Part shown: positions 16,934-24,958 of the stretch, piece by piece | Position numbering within the stretch: position 1 is the stretch's first letter | Layout: the number at the start of each line of letters is the position of its first letter | NCBI GenBank assembly: GCA_934169575.1 | Contig: CAKPOA010000003.1 | Span: 14,351-78,350 of the forward strand | DNA: 64,000 bases | Direction of reading: 5' to 3' | Source of the DNA: an uncultured Clostridia bacterium | GTDB lineage: Bacteria; Bacillota; Clostridia; TANB77; CAG-508 | Made by a program: the position numbers and the translations under genes | Notes under the pieces: generated by a model | What the model was told of the DNA's origin: nothing | Database searches by the model: none | The model's input: the letters and a program-made list of their open reading frames with translations, nothing else

Positions 16934-18913
16934 ATGACAATAGCTAATATATTACTTATTATAGTAGTTATAGCAGTGGCAGTTATTGCAATAATGTATC
17001 ATATAAAAGGCAAGCAAAATGCCGAAGTTGAAGAAGAAATTACAGTCGATGATCAAACATATACATTAGATAAGATGATTGAATATGTTAAAAGAAGACT
17101 TGATGAAATTACAAAAATAAATTTATATGATATTGGACTTTCAGAAGAAGAATTAATAAGAAGAAAAAACAAAAAATATGAATTGAAAAAAGCTTTAAAA
17201 GGATGTACATATGGTGATGTTAATGATAAAAAATATGTTAAAGAATTAATATATGATTTACTTGCAAAAGAATATGGCGTTACTGAAATGAATATATCAA
17301 GAGCAATCCCATTTGATGTACCATCAATGCTTACTCCTCAAGATAAATTTGATATTTTACTATATACATATAAAAATGAGTTTGGATATGAAGCTTTAAC
17401 AGAAATAATAAAAAAATATAATTTGGCAGTTCTAAAATATCTTCAAGGTGAAAGCAAACCTTGTTATGTTATAACATCTGAAGAAATTGAAGAAATATAT
17501 GAAAAAGAGAATATTACATTATCTTTTGAAGATAAATTAAGTGTTGTTGTACAAAGAATTTATCAGAAATATAAAGGATATAGTAGTATTGATGAAATAA
17601 GAGATATGAATATAGATGGTATATCTGGTGGTGTATCAGGTTTACCAGAAAGTTTTTTAAGCCAAGTTGCTCAAACAGGTGGAGATTATTTATCACAAAT
17701 TCAAGAACATAAAGTTCCAAGAGCATGTGATAGTATATGGATATTCTTCCAAGGTAAATCAATAAGATTAGCATTTTTATCTTTTGGAACTGAGGCAGAA
17801 TTAAAAAGAGTATGTCAAAACATATATAAATACAATAACCCAGGTCAGCTTTCTGATACAAATGGTTATAAAATAAATGAAATGAAAGATGGTTCTCGTG
17901 TAGTTGTAGTAAGACCTAGTATGTCAGAAACATGGGCATTTTTCGTAAGAAAATTTGACGTTAAAAGAGCTACTGTTGAACAATGGACAGGTGATACAGC
18001 AGGAAAACAAGAGGCAATAGATTTACTTAAATATTTAGTAAAAGGTGCAAGAATTACATCTATTACTGGTGAGCAAGGTTGTGGTAAAACTACTTTGCTT
18101 ATGGGTATGATAGAAAATATTTATGAAACAATGAACTTACGTATAACAGAAACTGCATTTGAGTTGCATTTAAGAAAAGTTTATCCTACAAGAAATATTT
18201 TATCAATGCGTGAAACTGATACAATAGCTGGACAAGAGTGTTTGGATGTTCAGAAAAAAACTGATGGTTCTGTAAATATCATTGGTGAGGTTGCAACAGA
18301 CCCTGTTGCATCTTGGATGATACAATCTGCACAGGTTGCATCTAAATTTACATTATTTACTCACCATGCTAAAACATTTCCAGATTTAGTTACAGCATTA
18401 AGAAACTCAATGCTAAGAGCTGGTGTTTTCAAAAATGAAAAAACTGCAGAAGAGCAAGTTGTACAAGTATTAAATTTTGATGTTCACTTATCAAAAGATT
18501 TTAGAGGAAAAAGATATATTGAAAGAGTTACAGAATGTATACCAGTTATTAGTAAAAATGATTATACATTTGACCACAGAAATGAAAAAACTTTAGAAGG
18601 AAAATTTGATAAATTTTTTGATAATGCTACAAGATATTTTGCAAAAACAACAGATAGACAATTATTTGAATATAGAAATATATTAGAATATATTGATGGT
18701 GAATATGTAATTACAAATAAAATCTCAGATTTTAATATAAAAGAAATGAGATTAAATATGACTGATACAGATGCTGAGGAATTTGATCAATTTGTAGCTA
18801 GTCATTGGGGAGCAGATAGTGTTTATAGCTCTGAAAAATATAAACAACAATTTAAACAAACAGAAGTAGCAAGTAAAAGAACAAGAAAAACTAAACTTGC
18901 AACAGAACAATAA
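16934..18913 (+). CDS. CpaF/TadA-like secretion ATPase with N-terminal membrane anchor
   Basis: 659-residue type II/IV secretion ATPase that would drive pilin assembly. Walker A GEQGCGKTT is at 379-387. The downstream acidic motif is NIIGEVATDP (E452), in place of the more usual IVGEVRGGE, followed by FTHHAKTFPDLV, which matches the family's His box. Unlike typical CpaF (about 450-480 aa, soluble), the first ~25 residues form a hydrophobic segment followed by a charged linker. This predicts membrane tethering. It is directly upstream of the platform membrane protein, the usual Tad gene order. Confidence 0.85.
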   Translation: MTIANILLIIVVIAVAVIAIMYHIKGKQNAEVEEEITVDDQTYTLDKMIEYVKRRLDEITKINLYDIGLSEEELIRRKNKKYELKKALKGCTYGDVNDKKYVKELIYDLLAKEYGVTEMNISRAIPFDVPSMLTPQDKFDILLYTYKNEFGYEALTEIIKKYNLAVLKYLQGESKPCYVITSEEIEEIYEKENITLSFEDKLSVVVQRIYQKYKGYSSIDEIRDMNIDGISGGVSGLPESFLSQVAQTGGDYLSQIQEHKVPRACDSIWIFFQGKSIRLAFLSFGTEAELKRVCQNIYKYNNPGQLSDTNGYKINEMKDGSRVVVVRPSMSETWAFFVRKFDVKRATVEQWTGDTAGKQEAIDLLKYLVKGARITSITGEQGCGKTTLLMGMIENIYETMNLRITETAFELHLRKVYPTRNILSMRETDTIAGQECLDVQKKTDGSVNIIGEVATDPVASWMIQSAQVASKFTLFTHHAKTFPDLVTALRNSMLRAGVFKNEKTAEEQVVQVLNFDVHLSKDFRGKRYIERVTECIPVISKNDYTFDHRNEKTLEGKFDKFFDNATRYFAKTTDRQLFEYRNILEYIDGEYVITNKISDFNIKEMRLNMTDTDAEEFDQFVASHWGADSVYSSEKYKQQFKQTEVASKRTRKTKLATEQ

Positions 18914-18938
18914 AATACCAGAATAGGAGGTGCAAATA

Positions 18939-21005
18939 TTGTCAACAGATTTTTTGAAATATATAATTTTGGGTACAATTGCAGCATTTGTAGTTATAAT
19001 TATTGCATATGTGATTTTATCTAAAAAAATGGGTAAATCTGAATATAAAAGAATAAAACAATTAAGAGCTGGTACACAAAGTAATAAATTTTCATCAGAA
19101 ATTTTATACCAAAAACTATATATTACATTTTCAAAAATTCCATATATAAGAACTTATATATTTAAAATAAGAAGAAGGTTAGAAATAATAAATGTTGATG
19201 ATGAATACGCCACCAGAAGAGATTCTGCAAAGATTTTACTTAAAACTTTATTAATATTAACACCAATTGTAATAATATCTATAATTTTTACACATGACAA
19301 TTTCTTGCTATTATCAATAATCTTAATATTTGAATTATTTATGATAGATGCTTTTGTTGATAGTAGTGTAGATTCAATGGATAATAATTTGCTTAAAGAA
19401 CAATTAGACTTTTTTGCAGAAATAAGACATGCTTATCATGAATTTAATATGGTTGAAGAAGCAATTTACCAAATATCTCAAGATGATGAAAAAACAATTT
19501 CACGTCAAGGTGAGAAAATATATGAAGTATTAATTGCAAATGAACCAGAAATTGAACTTGAAAAATATTATGATATTGCTCCAAATAGCTTCTTAAAGGA
19601 GTTTGCTGGAATATCATATTTGACAAAAGAATATGGTGATAGAACATTAGATAAGGCATCACTTTATTTGAAAAATATAAATAATATCACAGAAGAAATG
19701 CAAATTGAAATATTAAAAAGAGATAAAATTGATTATGTATTTCAAAGTTTATCTTTAATATCAATTGCACCAGTATTAATTTTGGAACCTTTAAAAAATT
19801 GGTGTGTAAATAATTTTGATTTTACACAATCATTTTATCAAGGAAAACCTGGAATGTTAATACAAATTTTAGTAATTATATTAACAGTTGTATGTTATGT
19901 TATGCTAAGAAAAGTTAAAAATAATGGTTCAACAGATAAACAAGTTATAAACCAAGAAAACCCTTGGCAATCAAAAGTATATAAAAACCCAATAGGTAAA
20001 AGGATTGTAAATTTGTTTTTACCTAAAAAAGGTTCAAAAGAATATTTAAAAACACAAAAATTATTAAAAGATTCTGCATCTAAATTGAAAATGGAATGGC
20101 TATATGTAAATAGAATTGCAATAGGAATTGTAACATTTGTAATAACATTATTTTTAGTAATGCAATTACATAATGTAGCTATAAAATGGATTTATACAGA
20201 ACCAACTACAGACTACAATCTGTTTGGAGGTTTAACAGATAAGCAAGAAAGAGAAGCAATAGCTGTAACTGAAAGTGATAACAAATTTTTGGATATGTTT
20301 AGAGGAAGACTTTCAACAACAAAAGAAGATATCCAAAAAGCTATGACAAAATCAGATGATTATAAAGATGCAGAAACAAAAGATATTCAAAAAGCAGCAG
20401 AAAGAGTATATGGAAAATTGCAAACTATTAATTCTGAATCTTTAAGATGGTTTGAAGTTTTGATGGCAATTGTATTTATGATTATTGGATATATGTTCCC
20501 TGTTTGGATGCTATATTTTCAATATAAAATGAGATTGATGGAAATGGAAGATGAAGTAATGCAGTTCCAGACAATTATACTTATGCTTATGAGAATTGAA
20601 AGAGTTAATGTTGAAATAATCTTAGAATGGCTTGAAAGATATGCAAATATATTTAAAGAACCAATTTCAAGATGTGTGAACAATTACGAGGCCGGTGCTT
20701 GGGAAGCTTTAGAGGTTCTTAGAAATGAAACTAATTATCCTTTATTTATAAGAATTGTTGAAAGCCTTCAAGCAGCTGTTGAAAAAATACCAATTGTTGA
20801 GGCATTTGATGAATTAGATTCTGAAAGAGATTATTACCAGGCTAAACGTCAAGAATCTAATGAAAGATTAATTGCGAAAAAAGGTAGAATTGGTAAAATT
20901 ATAGGTTTTGCTCCAATGGTTGTTATGTTTGTTGGATACCTGATTGTACCATTAGTTTATATAGGATTTACAAGTATGTCTAGTTCTATGAATGCTATTT
21001 CTTAA
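18939..21005 (+). CDS. TadB/TadC-like type II secretion platform protein, apparently fused
   Basis: About 688 residues with roughly seven hydrophobic segments. Two T2SSF-like cytoplasmic regions are visible: one around residues 150-265 (FFAEIRHAYHEFNMVEEAIYQ) and one in the C-terminal third (EVMQFQTIILMLMRIERVNVE, then AFDELDSERDYYQAKR), ending in a final membrane pair like TadC. Tad systems normally use two separate proteins TadB and TadC; here a single polypeptide covers both. The start is TTG 18939, 7 nt after AGGAGGTG; a GTG at 18930 lies inside that site and is rejected. It forms the inner-membrane platform of the pilus machine. Confidence 0.75.
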   Translation: MSTDFLKYIILGTIAAFVVIIIAYVILSKKMGKSEYKRIKQLRAGTQSNKFSSEILYQKLYITFSKIPYIRTYIFKIRRRLEIINVDDEYATRRDSAKILLKTLLILTPIVIISIIFTHDNFLLLSIILIFELFMIDAFVDSSVDSMDNNLLKEQLDFFAEIRHAYHEFNMVEEAIYQISQDDEKTISRQGEKIYEVLIANEPEIELEKYYDIAPNSFLKEFAGISYLTKEYGDRTLDKASLYLKNINNITEEMQIEILKRDKIDYVFQSLSLISIAPVLILEPLKNWCVNNFDFTQSFYQGKPGMLIQILVIILTVVCYVMLRKVKNNGSTDKQVINQENPWQSKVYKNPIGKRIVNLFLPKKGSKEYLKTQKLLKDSASKLKMEWLYVNRIAIGIVTFVITLFLVMQLHNVAIKWIYTEPTTDYNLFGGLTDKQEREAIAVTESDNKFLDMFRGRLSTTKEDIQKAMTKSDDYKDAETKDIQKAAERVYGKLQTINSESLRWFEVLMAIVFMIIGYMFPVWMLYFQYKMRLMEMEDEVMQFQTIILMLMRIERVNVEIILEWLERYANIFKEPISRCVNNYEAGAWEALEVLRNETNYPLFIRIVESLQAAVEKIPIVEAFDELDSERDYYQAKRQESNERLIAKKGRIGKIIGFAPMVVMFVGYLIVPLVYIGFTSMSSSMNAIS

Positions 21006-21026
21006 AATGAAAGGATGTGATTGATA

Positions 21027-21803
21027 ATGGAAAATGCGTCAAAAGCTTTGCTTATTTCAGCAGGTATTTTGATTGTAATGCTTGTTGTTACTCTACTTAT
21101 TTTCGGTTGGAGATCATATTCAGATTATTTTTTGAAAAAGCAGGAATTAGAAAATATTGATAATTTGGCTAAATTTAATGAACAATTTGAAAGTTATGAG
21201 AGAGATGATGTTATGGGGTATGAACTTCTCTCTCTTGCAAATAAAGTAGCTGATTATAATGAAAGATATTCAAATGCTCCAGATGCAAATAATGATCAAA
21301 AATATACACCAATAACATTAATTATAAATATTGATCGAGCTACCAGAGAAAAAATGACTTATGATAATAAAATAAGGTTATTTACAATAGATAAATATGA
21401 ACAATCAAATACTAAAAGTAGAATAAAAGATATTATTGATACAGCAGGAGTGTTAGAGGAGGCATTAGGAAAAAAAGAAGTGGCATCTAAAGTTGCAAAA
21501 AATATAAGATCACTTGTATATAAAGAGGTAGAAAATTATTATAAAAATACACTAAAATATGATGATAATCAAATTAAAGAAAAAATCTTGAAAGATTTTA
21601 ATGCTATAACAGGTTTGAATTTAAGTTCTTATGATGAGGTAACTACTTATATAGGGAGCAATGGAGATAAAATATATTCTTATTATGAATATTATCAATT
21701 TAAAAGAATGAAATTTAAATGTGAAGTTTCAAATATAAAATATGATGATGTTTCTGGAAGAATAAGCTATATGGAATTTACTGCTACTGGTGAAATAGAA
21801 TAA
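21027..21803 (+). CDS. Pilin-like protein, MENASKAL family (258 aa)
   Basis: Begins MENASKALLISAGILIVMLV: eight polar residues, then one membrane helix to about residue 30, then a soluble domain with NLAKFNEQFESYERDDVMGYELL and a long helical insert. It is the longest of the small pilin-like proteins here. There is no signal-peptidase or class III prepilin leader. The ATG at 21027 is chosen because its paralogues begin with the same MENASKAL; a TTG two codons earlier is closer to AAGGA and cannot be fully excluded. It probably acts as a subunit or minor subunit of the surface structure assembled by the upstream machine. Confidence 0.65.
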   Translation: MENASKALLISAGILIVMLVVTLLIFGWRSYSDYFLKKQELENIDNLAKFNEQFESYERDDVMGYELLSLANKVADYNERYSNAPDANNDQKYTPITLIINIDRATREKMTYDNKIRLFTIDKYEQSNTKSRIKDIIDTAGVLEEALGKKEVASKVAKNIRSLVYKEVENYYKNTLKYDDNQIKEKILKDFNAITGLNLSSYDEVTTYIGSNGDKIYSYYEYYQFKRMKFKCEVSNIKYDDVSGRISYMEFTATGEIE

Positions 21804-21819
21804 TGAAAGGATTTTATAT

Positions 21820-22347
21820 ATGGAAAATGCATCAAAAGCCTTAATAATGGCTGCTGGAGTATTAATTACAATATTAGTGGCATCTTTATGGATATTTGTA
21901 TTTAGACAGATGGCTAGTGGTGTTTCAGATGTAAATAAAATAATGGAAACATCTGAAATAACAGAATTTAATCAACAGTTTCTGAAATATGATGGTAGAG
22001 GAACAGGTAAACTTGTAAGTAAACCATTGGATATTCATGATGTTATAACAATAATAAATATTTCAAAAAACAATGATCAACAAGGAACATATCCTGTCCA
22101 TGTAGAAGTAAATATGGAAAATCCACCTCAATTTAATCTAAAACCATTGGATAATACAGTTGATTTAACTACGTGGACTAATGATGAATTAAAAGCACTA
22201 ATGTTATCCGAAATAAACAAAGGTAACACTAAAAACAATCGAAACGACTCTAATGGTGAAACTCATAGAAAATATTCTTGTGAGGTGAAATATAGTGTGA
22301 CAGATGATAGGTTTGTTGATAAAGTTATAATAACAAGATTAAATTAA
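21820..22347 (+). CDS. Pilin-like protein, MENASKAL family (175 aa)
   Basis: Starts MENASKALIMAAGVLITILV with one N-terminal membrane helix. A helix motif EITEFNQQFLKYDGRG follows, matching the FNxQFxxY motif of the neighbouring paralogues, then a region with SKPLDIHDVITIINISKNN and a beta-rich end (KYSCEVKYSVTDDRFVDKVII). It is 16 bp after the preceding paralogue. Its first 19 coding bases are identical to those of the gene at 23422, pointing to duplication. Product family not named; pilin or pseudopilin role inferred from context. Confidence 0.65.
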   Translation: MENASKALIMAAGVLITILVASLWIFVFRQMASGVSDVNKIMETSEITEFNQQFLKYDGRGTGKLVSKPLDIHDVITIINISKNNDQQGTYPVHVEVNMENPPQFNLKPLDNTVDLTTWTNDELKALMLSEINKGNTKNNRNDSNGETHRKYSCEVKYSVTDDRFVDKVIITRLN

Positions 22348-22370
22348 ATCAAAAAAAATGTAAATAAATA

Positions 22371-22399
22371 TTGTATTTAAAAAAAATAAATGTTATAAT
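22371..22399 (+). promoter_or_regulatory. Internal promoter within the pilin-like gene array
   Basis: TTGTAT (22371-22376), a 17-nt spacer, then a perfect TATAAT (22394-22399) preceded by TGT (extended -10). It lies 30 bp before the 145-aa gene, so the later part of the array can be transcribed separately from the assembly genes. Confidence 0.65.
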
Positions 22400-22429
22400 G
22401 TAGAAAGAATAGCGAAAAAGAGGATAATT

Positions 22430-22867
22430 ATGAAAAAAACATTTATAACAATATTAGTTATTGTTGGTATAATTGTAGCATTATTTATAATTAAATATAT
22501 AAGATATCAAGAAAAAGTTGCACAAATAAAAGAATATAATGTACAATTTGAACAATATCTTGATAAAGAACTTTACGGAACTGAAATTGCAACAGTTATA
22601 AATAAAGCTGTAGATATAAATGAACAAAAAGTTGTAAAGAAAAATGAAAATGGCAAATATATTCAAAACAATACTGATTCTGTGAATATAGAAGTTAAAA
22701 TAAATGATCTTGAAGAAGAAAAAATTTATAACATGGAAACTCTATATAATGGAGGAATGCAACAATTTGTTCAATATTACAATAATATTAAATTTAAAAG
22801 TTCAAAAGTTGAATATAATTCAGAAAAAAAGATAAGTTATATTTTATTTGAACAAATAACTACATAA
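22430..22867 (+). CDS. Divergent pilin-like protein (145 aa)
   Basis: Lacks the MENASKAL start (begins MKKTFITILVIVGIIVALFI) but has the same architecture: an N-terminal membrane helix (about 4-25), then YNVQFEQYLDKELYGTEIATVI, which aligns with the FNxQFxxY...G..V..LI pattern of its neighbours, then a beta-rich domain ending KVEYNSEKKISYILFEQI. It has its own promoter just upstream. A minor pilin or array accessory protein is the most likely reading. Confidence 0.6.
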   Translation: MKKTFITILVIVGIIVALFIIKYIRYQEKVAQIKEYNVQFEQYLDKELYGTEIATVINKAVDINEQKVVKKNENGKYIQNNTDSVNIEVKINDLEEEKIYNMETLYNGGMQQFVQYYNNIKFKSSKVEYNSEKKISYILFEQITT

Positions 22868-22885
22868 TTTAAGTTTTTAATGTTA

Positions 22886-22919
22886 ATATTCAAAAATTAA
22901 TCCATAAGATTTTGAATAT
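22886..22919 (+). other. Inverted repeat between pilin-like genes
   Basis: Perfect 10-bp inverted repeat (ATATTCAAAA at 22886-22895 with TTTTGAATAT at 22910-22919) around a 14-nt loop, in the gap before the 146-aa pilin-like gene. There is no T-run, so it is more likely an mRNA-stability or attenuation hairpin, or a protein-binding site, than a terminator. Confidence 0.45.
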
Positions 22920-22960
22920 GTATAAAATAAAAATAATAAAAAAACAAAGGAGGATTTTTT

Positions 22961-23401
22961 ATGGAAAACGCATCAAAAGCACTAATTATCGCAGGTGCAA
23001 TACTTTTATCAATTTTAATTATATCATTAGGTATTATGGTATATAATAATGCAAAAAATACAGTAGGAAGTGCAAACTTGAATAAACAAGAACTACAAAC
23101 ATTTAATGCAGAATGGGAAAGCTATATTGGAAAGAAAAGAACAGCTAGTGAAGTTAGAACAATGTGCCAAGCTGTAATAGCTAATAATGCCTCAGAAGCA
23201 CAACTTGCAACAAATAGATATATAGTAGTTACAAATACTGGTACTGCTAATACTACCACTGCTGCAGTTGATACTACAGGAGCCAAAAGTGCTGATATAA
23301 CAACTTTAATAAATGGGTTATCAAATGCAAATACATATACAGTAACAGCGGGATATGATAATTTAGGACTAGTAGTAGGACTTGATTTTAAAACAAACTA
23401 A
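22961..23401 (+). CDS. Pilin-like protein, MENASKAL family (146 aa)
   Basis: Starts MENASKALIIAGAILLSILI, one membrane helix to about residue 29, then NLNKQELQTFNAEWESYIGKKRTASEVRTMC. The domain is rich in Thr and Ala (NTGTANTTTAAVDTTG) and ends in a beta-rich GYDNLGLVVGLDF. It has the best ribosome binding site of the array (AAAGGAGGA). With the 136-aa paralogue it is the most compact and pilin-like of the set, and could be the major subunit. Confidence 0.68.
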   Translation: MENASKALIIAGAILLSILIISLGIMVYNNAKNTVGSANLNKQELQTFNAEWESYIGKKRTASEVRTMCQAVIANNASEAQLATNRYIVVTNTGTANTTTAAVDTTGAKSADITTLINGLSNANTYTVTAGYDNLGLVVGLDFKTN

Positions 23402-23421
23402 TAGTTTGAGGTGGAATATAA

Positions 23422-23832
23422 ATGGAAAATGCATCAAAAGCTTTAATAATGGCAGGTGCTGTGTTATTAGCACTACTAATAATATCATTAGGTGTAATGA
23501 TATATAAAAATTATAGTAAAACTGTAGCAGAAAATTCTGATTTATCAGAACAGGAAATTACATCTTTAAATTCTAAAATATTGCCATATATAGGTGATAA
23601 TATTAGTGGCTCAAAAGTAAATGCACTAATAACTGTTGTATATGCCATGAATAGAAATTTTGAAGGTGAAAAAATAACAATGAGTTGGCAAACTGGTGGA
23701 ATTGATCCAGATGGAAATTATAATACCACCAAAACAGATAAAAAAGTAAAAACTGGTGTATATTATAAAGTTGAAATTGAGGGTTATTCTAGTGCTGGAC
23801 TTATTAATAAAATTACAATCACACCAAAATAA
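23422..23832 (+). CDS. Pilin-like protein, MENASKAL family (136 aa)
   Basis: Starts MENASKALIMAGAVLLALLI, membrane helix to about 28, then SEQEITSLNSKILPYIGDNISGSKVNALI. This repeats the helix-YIG-(A/S)-V-LI pattern of the 146-aa neighbour, and the end is beta-rich (YYKVEIEGYSSAGLINKITI). It is 20 bp after the neighbour and shares about the first 19 coding bases with the 175-aa gene. Candidate major or minor pilin. Confidence 0.67.
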   Translation: MENASKALIMAGAVLLALLIISLGVMIYKNYSKTVAENSDLSEQEITSLNSKILPYIGDNISGSKVNALITVVYAMNRNFEGEKITMSWQTGGIDPDGNYNTTKTDKKVKTGVYYKVEIEGYSSAGLINKITITPK

Positions 23833-23853
23833 AAAAGAAAGGATGATGTACAT

Positions 23854-24366
23854 ATGGAAGATGCAGTAGAAGCTTTATATATGGCTGCAGCCGTATTGTT
23901 ATTATTAATAGCATTAACTGTAAGTATATCATCCTTTACAAAAGCCAAAGTGCAAGTAGAAGAAATAAATGAGTCAGAAACAGGAATCGACCTTGCACAA
24001 GATGCAAGCGGCCAATATATAAATTATATGTCAAAAAATAATGATGAAAATAGAATTGTAGGTTCCGATACTGTTATTTCTTCAATAAGAAGAATATCAA
24101 GAGAATCATATACAATATATATAGATGGTGATGCTGCCAATTTAAGTGGCTTTAAAACAGAAGGTGGTTTTTTAAAACTGGGAACAGCTGGGACAAACTA
24201 TAAAAATTTAACCAATGAAAAAATAGGGCAAATATATGAAGCAATAAAAGGTAAGTATTTTGAAGAGAAAATAGGAATTTATCAAGAAAAAACTTCTAAT
24301 GGAGTATCTTCAGCCAATAAACAGACACATAGAATTATAACATATGTGCAAAAGCCAATAACCTAA
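23854..24366 (+). CDS. Pilin-like protein, diverged N-terminus MEDAVEAL (170 aa)
   Basis: Begins MEDAVEALYMAAAVLLLLIA, a conservative variant of the MENASKAL start, with one membrane helix (about 8-28). The soluble part has GSDTVISSIRRISRESYTIYIDG and a helix that replaces FNxQF with a Q-Y-INYMSKNND stretch. It is 21 bp after the previous paralogue and 18 bp before the next gene. It is a family member by position, start and architecture; role unknown. Confidence 0.6.
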   Translation: MEDAVEALYMAAAVLLLLIALTVSISSFTKAKVQVEEINESETGIDLAQDASGQYINYMSKNNDENRIVGSDTVISSIRRISRESYTIYIDGDAANLSGFKTEGGFLKLGTAGTNYKNLTNEKIGQIYEAIKGKYFEEKIGIYQEKTSNGVSSANKQTHRIITYVQKPIT

Positions 24367-24384
24367 ATAAAAGGAGGAGTAAAA

Positions 24385-24903
24385 ATGGGATTAGGCGATT
24401 CAGCGATGACAGTTGTAGCAATATTATTAGCTGCAATATTAATGTTCGTATTTCCACTAATGATGACAGCAGATAATAATGAGGATGTAACAAATCTAAA
24501 GGTTGAGCAATTAACTACAGATTTTACAGACACAATGAGAGTAACAGGTAAATTAACACAAGAAGATTATGATAATTTTGTAGTAAATTTAGCTGCTACA
24601 GGAAATGCTTATGATGTACAAATAGAGGTTCAAAGATTAGATGAAAATTTAGCTAAGAAAAATTATGGTACAACTGTAACAATAGGTGATAATGTATATT
24701 ATACAGAATATACTGCTCAAATTTTAGATGAGTTGGCTCAAAATGGAGTTACAAATTTTACTGAAGGAGATATAGTAACTGTTTCAGTTGAAAGTGGTCC
24801 ATCACTTGCTCAAACTTTAAAAAATATATGGTTTAAAATATTTGGAAAAGAATTAACACCTGTAGCAAAATCAACAGGTATGGTAACTACAAAAGGAAAT
24901 TAG
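24385..24903 (+). CDS. TadE-like pseudopilin candidate (172 aa)
   Basis: Short polar start MGLGDSAM, then a membrane helix (about 9-28), then VEQLTTDFTDTMRVTGKLTQEDYDNFVVNLAATGNAYDV. That is a helix-turn-helix layout seen in TadE/F-like pseudopilins of Firmicutes. A mixed domain and a hydrophobic patch (LAQTLKNIWFKIFGKEL) follow. AAAGGAGGAG precedes the ATG. It is not a MENASKAL paralogue. It is followed by a hairpin terminator, so it probably ends the pilin-array transcript. Confidence 0.55.
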   Translation: MGLGDSAMTVVAILLAAILMFVFPLMMTADNNEDVTNLKVEQLTTDFTDTMRVTGKLTQEDYDNFVVNLAATGNAYDVQIEVQRLDENLAKKNYGTTVTIGDNVYYTEYTAQILDELAQNGVTNFTEGDIVTVSVESGPSLAQTLKNIWFKIFGKELTPVAKSTGMVTTKGN

Positions 24904-24911
24904 AAAAATCG

Positions 24912-24938
24912 GCTTGTAAGGTATTACAAGCTTATTTT
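24912..24938 (+). terminator. Intrinsic terminator inside the pilus-like locus
   Basis: 8-bp stem (GCTTGTAA with TTACAAGC), 4-nt loop, followed by TTATTTTTA. It separates the pilin array from the last, large gene of the locus and may lower that gene's expression relative to the pilins. Confidence 0.65.
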
Positions 24939-24958
24939 TATAATAGAAAGGATGCAAT

